Source: Bradyrhizobium sp. STM 3843
GTDB taxonomy: Bacteria; Pseudomonadota; Alphaproteobacteria; Rhizobiales; Xanthobacteraceae
Assembly: GCF_000239815.1 (NCBI RefSeq)
Contig: NZ_CAFK01000293.1
Location: 1 to 64,000, forward strand
Direction of reading: 5' to 3'
Length of the DNA stretch: 64,000 bases
The translations under genes were made by a program, and so were the position numbers. The notes under the pieces were generated by a model. The model was not told where the DNA came from. It saw only the letters and a list, made by a program, of their open reading frames with translations, and did not search any database. The first letter of the stretch is position 1. Every line of letters begins with the position of its first letter. Shown here piece after piece: positions 17,922 through 27,481 of this stretch.

Positions 17922-20900
17922 GTGAGAATGGACGAGCTTGCCTTTGGCCAGTTCCGGCTTGATCGCGCCAACGCGCTGCTGTGGCGGGGCGAGGAGCGCA
18001 TCTCGCTGGCACCAAAGCCGTTCGCGTTGCTTTGCCGCCTGGTCGCGCGGCCCGGTGAACTCGTCACCAAGGACGAACTGCTCGACACGGTCTGGGCTGA
18101 TCTCCACGTCAGCGATGCCAGCCTCACGGTGGCGATGAACGCGCTGCGTGCTGCGCTTGGCGACGACAGGCAATCGCCGAGCTACATCGAGACAGTCACC
18201 CGGCGCGGCTATCGTTTCATTGCGTCGGTCGTCCCGTCACCATCGTCCGCGCTCGTTCAGCGTGAGGCGGAAGCTCAGGCATCCGACGACGCGGTTGATC
18301 CGCGTCGCCACTGGCGGGTCGGGCGCGCGGTGCCGTTGCAGATGCTGGACAGCATCTTGCACCACGTAGGCAGTGGGCAACGGCAGGTCGTCTTCATCAC
18401 GGGCGAGGCGGGCATCGGCAAGACGACGCTGGTGCAAATGGCCCTGGATCGCGTGAAGCGCGACGGGGTAGGAGTCCTCCATTGCGCGTGCAACGAGTTG
18501 TTCGGGACACATGAGGCATTTCTGCCGCTGATCGAGGCGCTCAATGAGCAATGCCGCGGGCCCGACGGCGTATCCCTGCTGAAGGCGATCCGCGACCACG
18601 CGGCGACATGGCTCGTGCAGATGCCTAATCTCCTCGGTGAGGGAGAGCGGAGTGCTTTCCAGCAGGAGGTGTTTGGCGCCACGCGCGAGCGCATGTTGCG
18701 CGAATTCAGCGAGCTCATGGAAAGTCTCGCCGCCAGGCGGCCATGGGTTCTCGTTCTGGAAGACCTGCATTGGAGCGACTTCGCTACGGTGGACGTGCTG
18801 TCGCGTCTGGCGCGACGCGAGCGAAAGGCCGCGATCCTTGTACTTGCCACCTACCGGCCGGCGGACGTCATGGCCGGCGGCCACCCGATCCGAACCTTGC
18901 ATCAGGATCTGCAGATCCACGGGCAATGCACCGAACTCGCGCTCGATCGCCTCAGCTCGGCCGAGGTCGAGCGCTATCTCGCCTTGCGGTTCAGATCCCG
19001 CGAGCTCGCGGGCGAGCTGGCCGAACGGGTGTTCGGGCGTACTGGTGGGCAACCGTTATTCGTGACGTCCCTCCTGGATCACCTCGTGGCGCAGGGAACG
19101 CTGGTTGAGGATAGCGGCCAGTGGCGGCTCCAGCGCGATGCTGCTGCATCACACGATAGCATGCCGCGGGACCTGCAGGGCATGATCGCGCGGCAGATCG
19201 ATCATCTCACGGCCGAGGAGCGTAGCCTGCTTGAAGTCGCAAGTGCCGCCGGCGCGGAATTCTCGGCGGTCCATGTCGCTCATGCGCTTGCGCTTGATGT
19301 CCTGGATGTCGAGGCGTTGTACGAGGACCTCGCGCGGGCAGGCCGGGTCATCGTTGCTGCTGGCATCACCGAATGGCCGAACGGAGAGGTGTCAGGCCGC
19401 TACGCCTTTCAGCATGCGCTGTACCAGGAGATCCTCTATCAGCGCCTTGCGCCGGCGCGCCGCGTCAAGACCCATGCCGGCCTCGGGGCGAGCCTGGAAG
19501 AAGGCTATGGGTCGCAAGCGACGGAGGTCGCTTCGGTGCTGGCGCATCATTTCGAGCTTGGGCGGGATTTCGCCAAGGCGCTGCGCTATCTGACCATGGC
19601 TGCGGAAAGTTCCTCGCGTCGGTTCAGTCCGCCCGAGGCGGCCAACTATCTGAGCCGGGCGCTGGAGCTCGTATCGCATCTGTCCGACGACATGCAGGTT
19701 AAAACGCGTCTGAAGCTCCTGCTGCTGCGAGCCTGGGCCTGGCGCGCGGGCGGAAACTTTGTCCGCTCGATCGAGGATTTGCGCTCCATCATTGCCCATG
19801 CAGCCGGCAACGGCTTGCTGCGCGAAGAGGTCAACGCCATGGTGGACCTCTCCCGCTTCGTGCTCTATCTCGATCCACGACAATCGGTGCCGCTGGCCGA
19901 GCAGGCGCTCTCAAAGAGCCTTGCGATCGATGATCCCGCATTTCGGGCCTTGGTGCGGGGCAACGCCGCCAATCTTCGCATCATGTTGAAGGGATGGACG
20001 GCGGAGGACGCGGCGTTCGCCCGCCAGGCTGCCGAGCTGATCGGTGACTCCGAGGACCTCAGCATGCGGCTGCGGCGCTGCTCGATCGAGGTGGTTCTCG
20101 AAATAGCGAGCGCGAATTATCCAGCCTGCTGCGCAGCCGCCCGGCGCGGCAAGGCCGTCATCCGCCTGATCGGGGACGTCTACATCTTCGTGATCTTCAC
20201 GATGGCCGAGGCATTTGCGCTGCTCTATTCCGGAGAATGGGGCGGCACGCAAGACGTCGTGAATTCGGCGCTCGAGATATCGATGCGCAACGCGAATCCG
20301 CAGGCGACGGCGATATGCAAGCTGACGCTCGGCTGGCTCTATGCCGAAGCCCAGGAATTTGATCGTGCGGTCCGGATGGCTGAGGAGACGCTGAACGCGG
20401 CGATCGAATCCAACCCGACCAGCTTCTATATCGGTCGAAACCTGCTGGCGAGGGCGTATATTGCGCTCGGCAACCTGCCGCTGGCGCGCCAGCATCTTGC
20501 GGCCGTGGAGCAGCGGCTCGAGGTCGACGGCGTGCCGATGGAGACGTCCGTGTTCCCGCCATATCTGCTGAACCGATGCAACTACTTCATCGCGACGGAA
20601 GATATGGAGCAGGCGCATAGCGCCGCGTTGCGATTCCATGAATTCGTGACGGCGGCGCCCGATCTGCCGTTTTTGGCGCTGTCTTACGAGGTCATGGCAA
20701 GGCTTGCGATGCGCCAGGGCGATACGCCATCGGCCCGGCGGCATCTGCGCGAAGCAGTTTCAGTCCTCCGTCGCGCCAGGTTGCCGCATGCGGCCGGGCG
20801 CGTCTACGGCTCGGCCGCCGCGTTCTACGAGAGCCTCGGCGAGATAGGGCGGGCTGCCAAGTGGCGCCAGCGCGCGCGACGTGAGATCAGCTTGCTGGCC

Positions 20901-21011
20901 AACTCGCTGCCTCCTGAAGATCCGCTGCGGTCCGCTCCGCTCCTACGCGTAGACGTGCGCAGCCGGCCGGCAGATCTCGTCGGGAGTGCTTCAGTGAACT
21001 CAGTTCGGTAA
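17922..21011 (+). CDS. Winged-helix / STAND-type ATPase / TPR transcriptional regulator
   Basis: A 1029-residue protein. Residues 5-105 form a CadC/OmpR-type winged helix (LVTKDELLDTVWADLHVSD, TRRGYRFIASV). An AAA/STAND ATPase follows, with Walker A at 161-168 (GEAGIGKT) and Walker B-like VLVLEDLHW. A long all-helical TPR-like C-terminus makes up more than half the protein. It resembles the predicted-ATPase transcriptional regulators related to MalT/AfsR, which switch with nucleotide and ligand. GTG 17922 follows GGAGGG; ATG 17928 is the alternative. The stop overlaps the convergent catalase-like gene by 12 bp. Confidence 0.85.
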   Translation: MRMDELAFGQFRLDRANALLWRGEERISLAPKPFALLCRLVARPGELVTKDELLDTVWADLHVSDASLTVAMNALRAALGDDRQSPSYIETVTRRGYRFIASVVPSPSSALVQREAEAQASDDAVDPRRHWRVGRAVPLQMLDSILHHVGSGQRQVVFITGEAGIGKTTLVQMALDRVKRDGVGVLHCACNELFGTHEAFLPLIEALNEQCRGPDGVSLLKAIRDHAATWLVQMPNLLGEGERSAFQQEVFGATRERMLREFSELMESLAARRPWVLVLEDLHWSDFATVDVLSRLARRERKAAILVLATYRPADVMAGGHPIRTLHQDLQIHGQCTELALDRLSSAEVERYLALRFRSRELAGELAERVFGRTGGQPLFVTSLLDHLVAQGTLVEDSGQWRLQRDAAASHDSMPRDLQGMIARQIDHLTAEERSLLEVASAAGAEFSAVHVAHALALDVLDVEALYEDLARAGRVIVAAGITEWPNGEVSGRYAFQHALYQEILYQRLAPARRVKTHAGLGASLEEGYGSQATEVASVLAHHFELGRDFAKALRYLTMAAESSSRRFSPPEAANYLSRALELVSHLSDDMQVKTRLKLLLLRAWAWRAGGNFVRSIEDLRSIIAHAAGNGLLREEVNAMVDLSRFVLYLDPRQSVPLAEQALSKSLAIDDPAFRALVRGNAANLRIMLKGWTAEDAAFARQAAELIGDSEDLSMRLRRCSIEVVLEIASANYPACCAAARRGKAVIRLIGDVYIFVIFTMAEAFALLYSGEWGGTQDVVNSALEISMRNANPQATAICKLTLGWLYAEAQEFDRAVRMAEETLNAAIESNPTSFYIGRNLLARAYIALGNLPLARQHLAAVEQRLEVDGVPMETSVFPPYLLNRCNYFIATEDMEQAHSAALRFHEFVTAAPDLPFLALSYEVMARLAMRQGDTPSARRHLREAVSVLRRARLPHAAGRVYGSAAAFYESLGEIGRAAKWRQRARREISLLANSLPPEDPLRSAPLLRVDVRSRPADLVGSASVNSVR

Positions 21012-22088
21012 CTCCGAGATGTCGCGAGGCTCGATCATTGGCGTCTTGTTCTGCTGATGGCGGAGGGTTCGTGACATGCGATAGGCGTCCCGGCGCAGGC
21101 GCATGATGGAGCCTAGCGGCTGGTGGTCCGCAAGGCATCGCCAGGGATCGAATGACAGACAGTCATCTGCATAGCTGCGCCGGGCGGGACTGTCTGCAAT
21201 CTGCGACGGGATCGTGATTCTGCCGACGGTTTGCGGCGGCGAGACGTCTTCGGGCCAGTCGATCGACGAGTCCTCGATCGGTGTATGTTGCAGATCGGTG
21301 CAGAGCTGGACCTGGATGTCGTAGTCGGCCGAATTCTCTCTGAAGAATCTGGCGACCGACTCCAGCACGATGTCGTCGCCGTCGTTGCAAGGCTGACCGG
21401 TCAACCTGTGTACCGCTTCGGAAGCAGGTACCGCGCGAAGTCTTGCGACGTGGGCTCCAAAGCGGAGCGCTCCTTCGGTATGAAAGGTTTCCCCAAGAGG
21501 ATGATCGCCGTGATCGCTGAGCCCCTTCAGGACCAGGGGGACGGGAATGCCGATCTTCTCCGCCAGTGGAACTCCGACACGAGCCCCAATTCCAAGTCCT
21601 CTCAGCACGACATCGGGCGTGTTCAAGCTGCGCTCGACGTCACGCTGTAAACTCAAGTAAGCCTTGGCATCCGAAACATAGCTCGGGTGATTGACGAGCA
21701 GAAAATCCTGATTGGCCGAATTGTCGTCGACCAGCGCTTTCGGGCCTGACACGCCGAGCACCTTGATCGCCATGCCCCGGGGCGCGCAAATGCGATCGCT
21801 CTTGATTGCGCCCAGGGCGGTGGAGAGGCGGACGATGATCGGATAGCGGGACGCTGTTGCGAACAGGCCCTGGCGCAAATGATCCGGCAGACCATCTCGG
21901 ACCGTCAGCTCGCCGCGCAAATAGCCCGCGCCCTTGGCATGTTGTTGCCGGATCCCGTGGTGGTAGGTGTTGAAGGAGGCGACGCTGGTCCGTCCGATCG
22001 AGGCAACGATGGTTTCGATGATAGCAGCCTCGTCCGGCTGCGGCCGTTCAATCGAGGGATCGTAGCGAAGATACCGATCGCCTGACAT
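21000..22088 (-). CDS. Catalase-fold haem protein (small catalase family)
   Basis: A 362-residue protein of the small, single-domain catalase-related group. The distal-side pattern QQHAKGAGYLRGELTV and RYPIIVRLSTALG...APRGMAIKVLGV matches the catalase core, and FDPWRCLADHQPLGSIMRLRRDAY matches the C-terminal core of y4iL/SrpA-like members. Such proteins usually have peroxidase activity or roles with lipid hydroperoxides rather than strong catalase activity. The usual proximal Tyr motif is not obvious to me. ATG 22088 has GGAG nine bases upstream; ATG 22097 abuts it. Confidence 0.8.
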   Translation of the reverse strand: MSGDRYLRYDPSIERPQPDEAAIIETIVASIGRTSVASFNTYHHGIRQQHAKGAGYLRGELTVRDGLPDHLRQGLFATASRYPIIVRLSTALGAIKSDRICAPRGMAIKVLGVSGPKALVDDNSANQDFLLVNHPSYVSDAKAYLSLQRDVERSLNTPDVVLRGLGIGARVGVPLAEKIGIPVPLVLKGLSDHGDHPLGETFHTEGALRFGAHVARLRAVPASEAVHRLTGQPCNDGDDIVLESVARFFRENSADYDIQVQLCTDLQHTPIEDSSIDWPEDVSPPQTVGRITIPSQIADSPARRSYADDCLSFDPWRCLADHQPLGSIMRLRRDAYRMSRTLRHQQNKTPMIEPRDISELPN

Positions 22089-22384
22089 GGCGTACATCTC
22101 CGGTTGGCTTACCCAGATCGTGGCGCAGGCTGTAACGGTCGAGCGGCGGGGTCAAATCCTAGATCGCGCACGTTTGGTGAGCAAGTTGGTCGGCTGGAGC
22201 GGGCCCGTTTCCGAGTACCACGCTCGGCATTCTGGGCGAGGCCCGGCCGGAAATCCTTAGAGCACTGTTAAGTTCGGCTGAGCGTTTGCTTAAGCTCCGG
22301 CAAGCGCCCGTCCGCCGCACGGCGCGACACCGGTGCGGTGAGGCGTTTCGAGGCTCACGCAGGTCATATCCTCGGGCCCGATGG

Positions 22385-22972
22385 TCAAGACAGCTTCAGC
22401 TCCAGATGTCTGACACTGGGGTCGCCGGCGGAGCGGGGCTTGAACCCAAGCCGCTCGAATACCCTCAACATCGGCGCGTTCTCAGGCAGCACCTCTGCCG
22501 TCAATGCCTGCAGTCCGGCTTTGCGCGCAATCGAAACGAGGTGGCGCAGCAACGCGCTGGCGATGCCCTTGCCGTGATAGGCGTCCACCACCACGAACGC
22601 CAGCTCGGCCCGTCCAGGCTCGCTCACGATGTAGCGGCCTCCGCCGACGATGACGGGCTGTCCGTTCTCATCCGATTCGGCGACGAGCGCGACGTGGTTA
22701 TCGAAGTCGATGTTCATGAAGAATGCGATTTCCGTGTCCGAGAAGCCGCGCTTGGGGATAAAAAAGCGGCGTCGCAGCGACTGCGCGCTGGTCCGGCCGA
22801 TCGCTTCGAGCATGTCGTCGCGGTCAGCCGGGCGCAGGGCACGGATGTGGATCGTGCTGCCCTCGCGCAAGCGCTCGGAAGCAGAGTAGGTAGCGGCATC
22901 TCCCATGCGTGTAGCAATCGCCGAGCCCGGTCGGATCGCTTGATATAGATCAACCGTTGTCCGTGGGCGCAT
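22385..22972 (-). CDS. GNAT-family N-acetyltransferase
   Basis: About 195 residues. The GNAT core is clear: IHIRALRPADRDDM (strand 1/helix 1), ELAFVVVDAYHGKGIASALLRHL (motif A acetyl-CoA loop with GKGIAS), and ENAPMLRVFERLGFKP (motif B). It resembles the acetyltransferase module that in bacteria acetylates proteins such as acetyl-CoA synthetase. The start is uncertain: ATG 22972 has AGGA upstream, ATG 22906 lies downstream of the FixK box at 22940-22953. If 22972 is used the box lies inside the gene and serves the divergent transporter. Confidence 0.8.
   Translation of the reverse strand: MRPRTTVDLYQAIRPGSAIATRMGDAATYSASERLREGSTIHIRALRPADRDDMLEAIGRTSAQSLRRRFFIPKRGFSDTEIAFFMNIDFDNHVALVAESDENGQPVIVGGGRYIVSEPGRAELAFVVVDAYHGKGIASALLRHLVSIARKAGLQALTAEVLPENAPMLRVFERLGFKPRSAGDPSVRHLELKLS
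22940..22953. promoter_or_regulatory. FixK/FNR box TTGATATAGATCAA
   Basis: Strict TTGA-N6-TCAA palindrome between, or at the start of, divergent GNAT and AI-2E-family transporter genes. It is 62 bp from the TTG and 89 bp from the ATG candidate start of the transporter. Confidence 0.75.
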
Positions 22973-23041
22973 CACTAGGTCCTGGCCCGTCGGCTCCCGC
23001 GCCAAGCGGGACATTTGCTTGCCGAGGAATGGACGGGCAAA

Positions 23042-24151
23042 ATGCCGCTGCGCGTGTTTCGTCAAAGCTGGTCTGGCGAGGAGATGCTCCAATTCGCCGT
23101 CCGCCTCGGCTTGCTGGTGCTGTTGGTGGCCTGGTGCTTCATCCTGGTGCGACCATTCATCCCAATCCTGGCCTGGTCGGTGGTTCTGGCCGTCGCGCTC
23201 TATCCGCTCTACAGCTGGTTGGCCGACCGTCTCGGCAAGCGTCCGAAGCTCGCCGCAGCCATTGTGACCGCGATCAGCCTTGCCGTGATGATCGGGCCGG
23301 TCACCTGGATCGGGTTTGGACTTGCCGATGGGGCAAAATACCTGACTGAACAGCTCAGCGCGGGAGGCTTTCAGGTTCCGTCACCGCCTGCGAGGATCCG
23401 CGATTGGCCGCTGATTGGTGAAAGGCTGTTCGACGTCTGGAGCACGGCGTCGAGCAATATCGAAGCGCTGGCTCAGCCGCTGTTGCCGCACATCAAATCT
23501 CTGCTTCGTTCTGTCGTCGCGATGTTGGGCAGCGTCGGCTTCGGGGCGCTCAAATTCCTCGCCGCAATCATTCTCGCAGGTTTTCTGTTTCCGTCGGGAC
23601 CAGGTCTGGTCGAGACCAGTCGGCGCATTATGGCGCGCATTCTGCCGCAGCGAAGCGAGGATCTCCTCGCGCTTGCCGGCGCAACAATTCGCAGCGTGTC
23701 GCAAGGCGTGATCGGTATCGCGCTGCTTCAGGCGATTTTGATTGGAATCGGCCTGAAGTTCATCGGGATGGCCAGCGCCGGCCTGCTGGCATTTGCGGTG
23801 ATGATTCTATCCATCCTGCAGCTTGGCGCCGCAATCGTGCTGCTTCCGTGCCTGGTCTGGATCTGGATGACCAAGGAATTTGCGATCGCGCTGCTGATCA
23901 CGGTCTATCTCGTGGTCGTCGGACTGGCGGACAACGTCCTGAAGCCGCTCTTGATGGGGCGGGGCCTGACAACTCCGATGCCGGTCATTTTCATCGGGCT
24001 GCTCGGCGGGACGATCGCCCATGGCCTGGTTGGGTTGTTTATCGGGCCGATCATCCTGGCAGTGGGCTGGCAGATCATGATGGCATGGATCCGCGACGAC
24101 GAGCGGCAAGAGCGGGTTGCGCGTGCCGCGCGGGTGTCCGCGGAGGCATGA
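23042..24151 (+). CDS. AI-2E family (PerM/YdiK-like) transporter
   Basis: About 369 residues with paired N-terminal helices (LGLLVLLVAWCFILVRPFIPILAWSVVLAVALYPLY), a large extracytoplasmic loop, then five or six C-terminal helices. The latter include LLMGRGLTTPMPVIFIGLLGG, the signature near the C-terminus of the family. The family holds exporters and ion/proton antiporters of differing substrate, so no substrate is given. TTG 23015 is an alternative upstream start. A FixK box lies upstream, which points to expression under low oxygen. Confidence 0.82.
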   Translation: MPLRVFRQSWSGEEMLQFAVRLGLLVLLVAWCFILVRPFIPILAWSVVLAVALYPLYSWLADRLGKRPKLAAAIVTAISLAVMIGPVTWIGFGLADGAKYLTEQLSAGGFQVPSPPARIRDWPLIGERLFDVWSTASSNIEALAQPLLPHIKSLLRSVVAMLGSVGFGALKFLAAIILAGFLFPSGPGLVETSRRIMARILPQRSEDLLALAGATIRSVSQGVIGIALLQAILIGIGLKFIGMASAGLLAFAVMILSILQLGAAIVLLPCLVWIWMTKEFAIALLITVYLVVVGLADNVLKPLLMGRGLTTPMPVIFIGLLGGTIAHGLVGLFIGPIILAVGWQIMMAWIRDDERQERVARAARVSAEA

Positions 24152-24216
24152 GCGATCATATCGGCATGGTGCGTCAGAAAGACACTTTGGTGACCCGGCG
24201 GAGCCCGCTGCCACCC

Positions 24217-24230
24217 TTGACCTATGTCAA
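24217..24230. promoter_or_regulatory. FixK/FNR box TTGACCTATGTCAA
   Basis: TTGA-N6-TCAA palindrome 62 bp upstream of the DUF3141-pta-ackA-fabI operon. The bases following it (TGGTCCC) recur after the box at 31397. Confidence 0.85.
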
Positions 24231-24292
24231 TGGTCCCTTTCGCCGCCACGCGAAGCTGAGTGGGAGCATACCGGCAAGAAGAGGTCTGAAGC

Positions 24293-26488
24293 ATGTCCAC
24301 CGACAAGCCGACCATCTCGGGCAAGAGCGCGCCAGCGCTTTTTGCATCCACGATCGAATACCTGGTCGATGCCGGCCAGCGCAGCATCCTGTTCCTCGAT
24401 GTCATGCGCCAGCGCGGCAATCAGTACCGGGAACACATGTCGGAAAACGCGCCGCACGTTCTCAACTATCAGGTCGAATTGATCGTCGACGGACGGACCC
24501 TGCCAAAGCCCGTCAATTACGGGCTGGTACGCATCACGCCGCCAAAGGGCGTTGAGATCAATCTGAAGCGCCGTCCGTTTGTGGTGGTCGATCCGCGCGC
24601 CGGGCACGGCCCGGGGATTGGCGGTTTCAAGGCCGACAGCGAGATCGGCGTTGCCATGCAGGCCGGCCATCCCTGCTATTTCATCGGGTTTCTGCCCGAT
24701 CCGGTGCCTGGACAGACCATCGAAGATGTCGCTAGGGCCGAGGCTGTCTTTCTCGAGAAGGTCATCGCATTGCATCTCGACGCCGATGGCAAACCCTGCG
24801 TGATCGGCAACTGCCAGGCAGGCTGGGCCGTGATGATTTTGGCATCGCTGCGGCCGGAACTGTTCGGTCCGATCATCATCGCCGGCGCGCCGCTATCCTA
24901 TTGGGCAGGTGTCCGCGGCAAGAACCCGATGCGTTACACCGGCGGCCTGCTCGGCGGAAGCTGGCTGACCGCGCTGACCAGCGATCTGGGCGGTGGGAAA
25001 TTCGACGGTGCTTGGCTGGTGCAAAATTTCGAGAACATGAATCCGTCGAATACGCTGTGGACCAAGCAATACAACGTCTATTCGAAGGTCGATACCGAAG
25101 CGCCCCGCTACTTGGAATTCGAGCGGTGGTGGGGCGGGCATGTCAATCTCAACGCCGAAGAGATCCAGTTCATCGTCGATGAGCTCTTCGTCGGCAATAA
25201 CCTCGCGGCCGGCCGCATCAAGATGTCGGACGGCGCGACCGTCGATCTCCGCAACATACGCTCACCGATCGTCGTGTTCTGCTCGAAAGGCGACAACATC
25301 ACCCCGCCGCAACAGGCGCTCGGCTGGATTCTCGACCTTTACAATGATGTCAACGAGATCAGGGCTTACGGGCAAACCATCGTGTACACTGTGCACGAAA
25401 CCGTCGGGCATCTCGGCATCTTCGTCTCGGCAGGTATCGCCAAGAAGCAATATAGCGAATTCTCCAGCAATATCGATCTGATCGACGTGCTACCGCCGGG
25501 ACTGTACGAAGCGACGTTCACAGCAAGGTCTGCCGATGCGACCAACCCGGACCTGGCGTCGGGCGCCTGGATCATGCGTTGCGAGCAGCGCACGCTGGAT
25601 GACTTGCGGGCGATGGGCGGCAACGACATCGACGATGAGCGTCGCTTCGCGACGGCGGCGCGGGTATCGGAGATCAATCTGACCGCCTATCGAAATTTTG
25701 TACAGCCCTGGGTCAGGGCCTTTGCGACGCCGGCACTGGGCGACTGGACCCGTCGCACCCATCCGCTCCGCGTGCAATATGAGGCATGCTCGGGTGACGG
25801 CCCGGTCGCCAAGACGATCGAGGCCGCGGCGAACACTGTCCGGAAAGACCGCAAGCCGGCTGCAACCGATAATCCGTTTCTCGCGATACAGGAAGCAGTC
25901 TCGCAAAACATCGTGCACGCGCTGGACTGGTGGCGGGACGCATCCGAGCAATTGAGCGAGAAGATATTTCTCTCGATCTATGGCTCGCCCACGCTCCAGT
26001 CTGCCGTCGGTATCGATCCGCAATCGAACCCGTCGCCTCGGCGAGAGATGTCGGACGAGCATCGCCGGCGCCTCAACGCCCGGATCGAAGAGCTCAAGGC
26101 GCGAATCGGAACCGGAGCGCTGCGCGAGGCTTTCATTCGCGCGCTGCTTTACATCGGCATGACGCGCGGCATGGTGGACGAACGAAGCATCGAGGCTTTG
26201 CGGCGAGCAAGGTCGAGCGACGTCGAATCGCAGCTTACGCTGGCCGAGTTCAAGGCGATGGTGCGCGAGCAGTTCTTCATGCTGCTGCTCGACGAGGAGG
26301 CGAGCGTCGCCGCTATTCCCAAGCTGCTGCCACAGGATCACGAGGCACGGCGGGCGGCTTTCGCGGTGATCCAGGACGTGCTCTCCGCCGCGGGCGAGCC
26401 GTCGGGCGAGACGGCCAATCGTTTGCGGCGCGTGGCGGACCTGTTCGGCGTGGTAGGACAGGATAATACGCGAGCGAAAGCATCTTAG
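24293..26488 (+). CDS. DUF3141 protein, PhaC-like alpha/beta hydrolase
   Basis: A 731-residue protein. The N-terminal two thirds have an alpha/beta-hydrolase fold: FVVVDPRAGHGPGIGG, then a nucleophile elbow G172-N-C174-Q-A-G with Cys as nucleophile as in polyhydroxyalkanoate synthases, an acidic residue in VVFCSKGDNITPP, and a His in HETVGHLGIF. The C-terminal 250 residues are helical and family-specific. The Cys elbow suggests acyl transfer or polymerisation of hydroxyacyl-CoA rather than simple hydrolysis, but no activity is established for DUF3141. First gene of an operon behind a FixK box, followed 12 bp later by pta. Confidence 0.85.
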   Translation: MSTDKPTISGKSAPALFASTIEYLVDAGQRSILFLDVMRQRGNQYREHMSENAPHVLNYQVELIVDGRTLPKPVNYGLVRITPPKGVEINLKRRPFVVVDPRAGHGPGIGGFKADSEIGVAMQAGHPCYFIGFLPDPVPGQTIEDVARAEAVFLEKVIALHLDADGKPCVIGNCQAGWAVMILASLRPELFGPIIIAGAPLSYWAGVRGKNPMRYTGGLLGGSWLTALTSDLGGGKFDGAWLVQNFENMNPSNTLWTKQYNVYSKVDTEAPRYLEFERWWGGHVNLNAEEIQFIVDELFVGNNLAAGRIKMSDGATVDLRNIRSPIVVFCSKGDNITPPQQALGWILDLYNDVNEIRAYGQTIVYTVHETVGHLGIFVSAGIAKKQYSEFSSNIDLIDVLPPGLYEATFTARSADATNPDLASGAWIMRCEQRTLDDLRAMGGNDIDDERRFATAARVSEINLTAYRNFVQPWVRAFATPALGDWTRRTHPLRVQYEACSGDGPVAKTIEAAANTVRKDRKPAATDNPFLAIQEAVSQNIVHALDWWRDASEQLSEKIFLSIYGSPTLQSAVGIDPQSNPSPRREMSDEHRRRLNARIEELKARIGTGALREAFIRALLYIGMTRGMVDERSIEALRRARSSDVESQLTLAEFKAMVREQFFMLLLDEEASVAAIPKLLPQDHEARRAAFAVIQDVLSAAGEPSGETANRLRRVADLFGVVGQDNTRAKAS

Positions 26489-26500
26489 AGGAGAGCCACC

Positions 26501-27469
26501 ATGAGTTTACAGGGTGACACAGGCGAGGGGCGGCCCCGTCCGAAATATGATCGGTTGATCACGGCCGCCAAGCACGTGCCTTCGGCGGTGACCATCGTCG
26601 TACACCCCTGCGACGAAACCTCCTTGACCGGAGTCTGCGAAGCCGCCGAGCTCGGCATCATCAAGCCGATCCTCGTTGGGCCGGCGGGCAAGATCAAAGC
26701 CACAGCGGAAAGTCATAAGCTGAACATCACGAAATTCGAGATCGTGGACGCTCCGCATAGCGAGGCGGCGGCGGCAAAAGCGGTCGAGATGATCCACGCC
26801 GCCAAGGGCGAACTGCTGATGAAGGGCAGCCTGCACACCGACGAATTGATGAAATGCGTCACCGCAGGCGCCGGCGGCTTGCGCACCAATCGGCGGATCA
26901 GCCATGTTTTCGTGATGGATGTGCCGACCTACGCGGAGACGCTGTTCATCACCGATGCCGCAATCAATATCTTTCCCGACCTCGATGCCAAGCGTGACAT
27001 TGTTCAGAATGCCATCGACCTCTTTGTCGAAATCGGACTCGGCTCGCATCCCCGCGTGGCGCTGCTCTCGGCTGTCGAGACAGTCACGACAAAGATCCCA
27101 TCGACCATCGAGGCGGCCGCGCTGTGCAAGATGGCGGATCGCGGCCAGATCAGGGGCGGCTTGCTCGACGGCCCGCTGGCCTTCGACAACGCAATCGACC
27201 CGCAGGCGGCAGAGATCAAGGGAATCAAATCGGCGGTCGCCGGACGCGCTCAGATCCTCGTCGTTCCGGACCTCGAAGCCGGCAATATGCTGGCGAAGAA
27301 TCTCACATTCCTTGCCAAGGCGGACGCGGCCGGCATTGTGCTTGGCGCGCGCGTGCCGATCGTTCTGACGTCCCGGGCCGATAGCGTTCGAGCCCGCATG
27401 GCATCCTGTGCGATCGCTGTTTTGCATGCCGATGCGCGGCGACGACTCCATCCCGTGGCCGCCGCATGA
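26501..27469 (+). CDS. pta: Phosphate acetyl/butyryltransferase
   Basis: A 322-residue PTA/PTB-fold protein (FVMDVPTYAETLFITDAAINIFPDL, DGPLAFDNAID, NILVVPDLEAGNML-like LVVPDLEAGNMLAKNL). It transfers acyl groups between CoA and phosphate, here probably acetyl-CoA to acetyl phosphate, and is shorter than the multidomain E. coli Pta. It lies between the DUF3141 gene and acetate kinase, forming with the kinase the substrate-level ATP step acetyl-CoA to acetate. A good AGGAGAG ribosome-binding site precedes it. Butyryl specificity cannot be ruled out. Confidence 0.87.
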   Translation: MSLQGDTGEGRPRPKYDRLITAAKHVPSAVTIVVHPCDETSLTGVCEAAELGIIKPILVGPAGKIKATAESHKLNITKFEIVDAPHSEAAAAKAVEMIHAAKGELLMKGSLHTDELMKCVTAGAGGLRTNRRISHVFVMDVPTYAETLFITDAAINIFPDLDAKRDIVQNAIDLFVEIGLGSHPRVALLSAVETVTTKIPSTIEAAALCKMADRGQIRGGLLDGPLAFDNAIDPQAAEIKGIKSAVAGRAQILVVPDLEAGNMLAKNLTFLAKADAAGIVLGARVPIVLTSRADSVRARMASCAIAVLHADARRRLHPVAAA

Positions 27470-27481
27470 CGGAGGGATGTC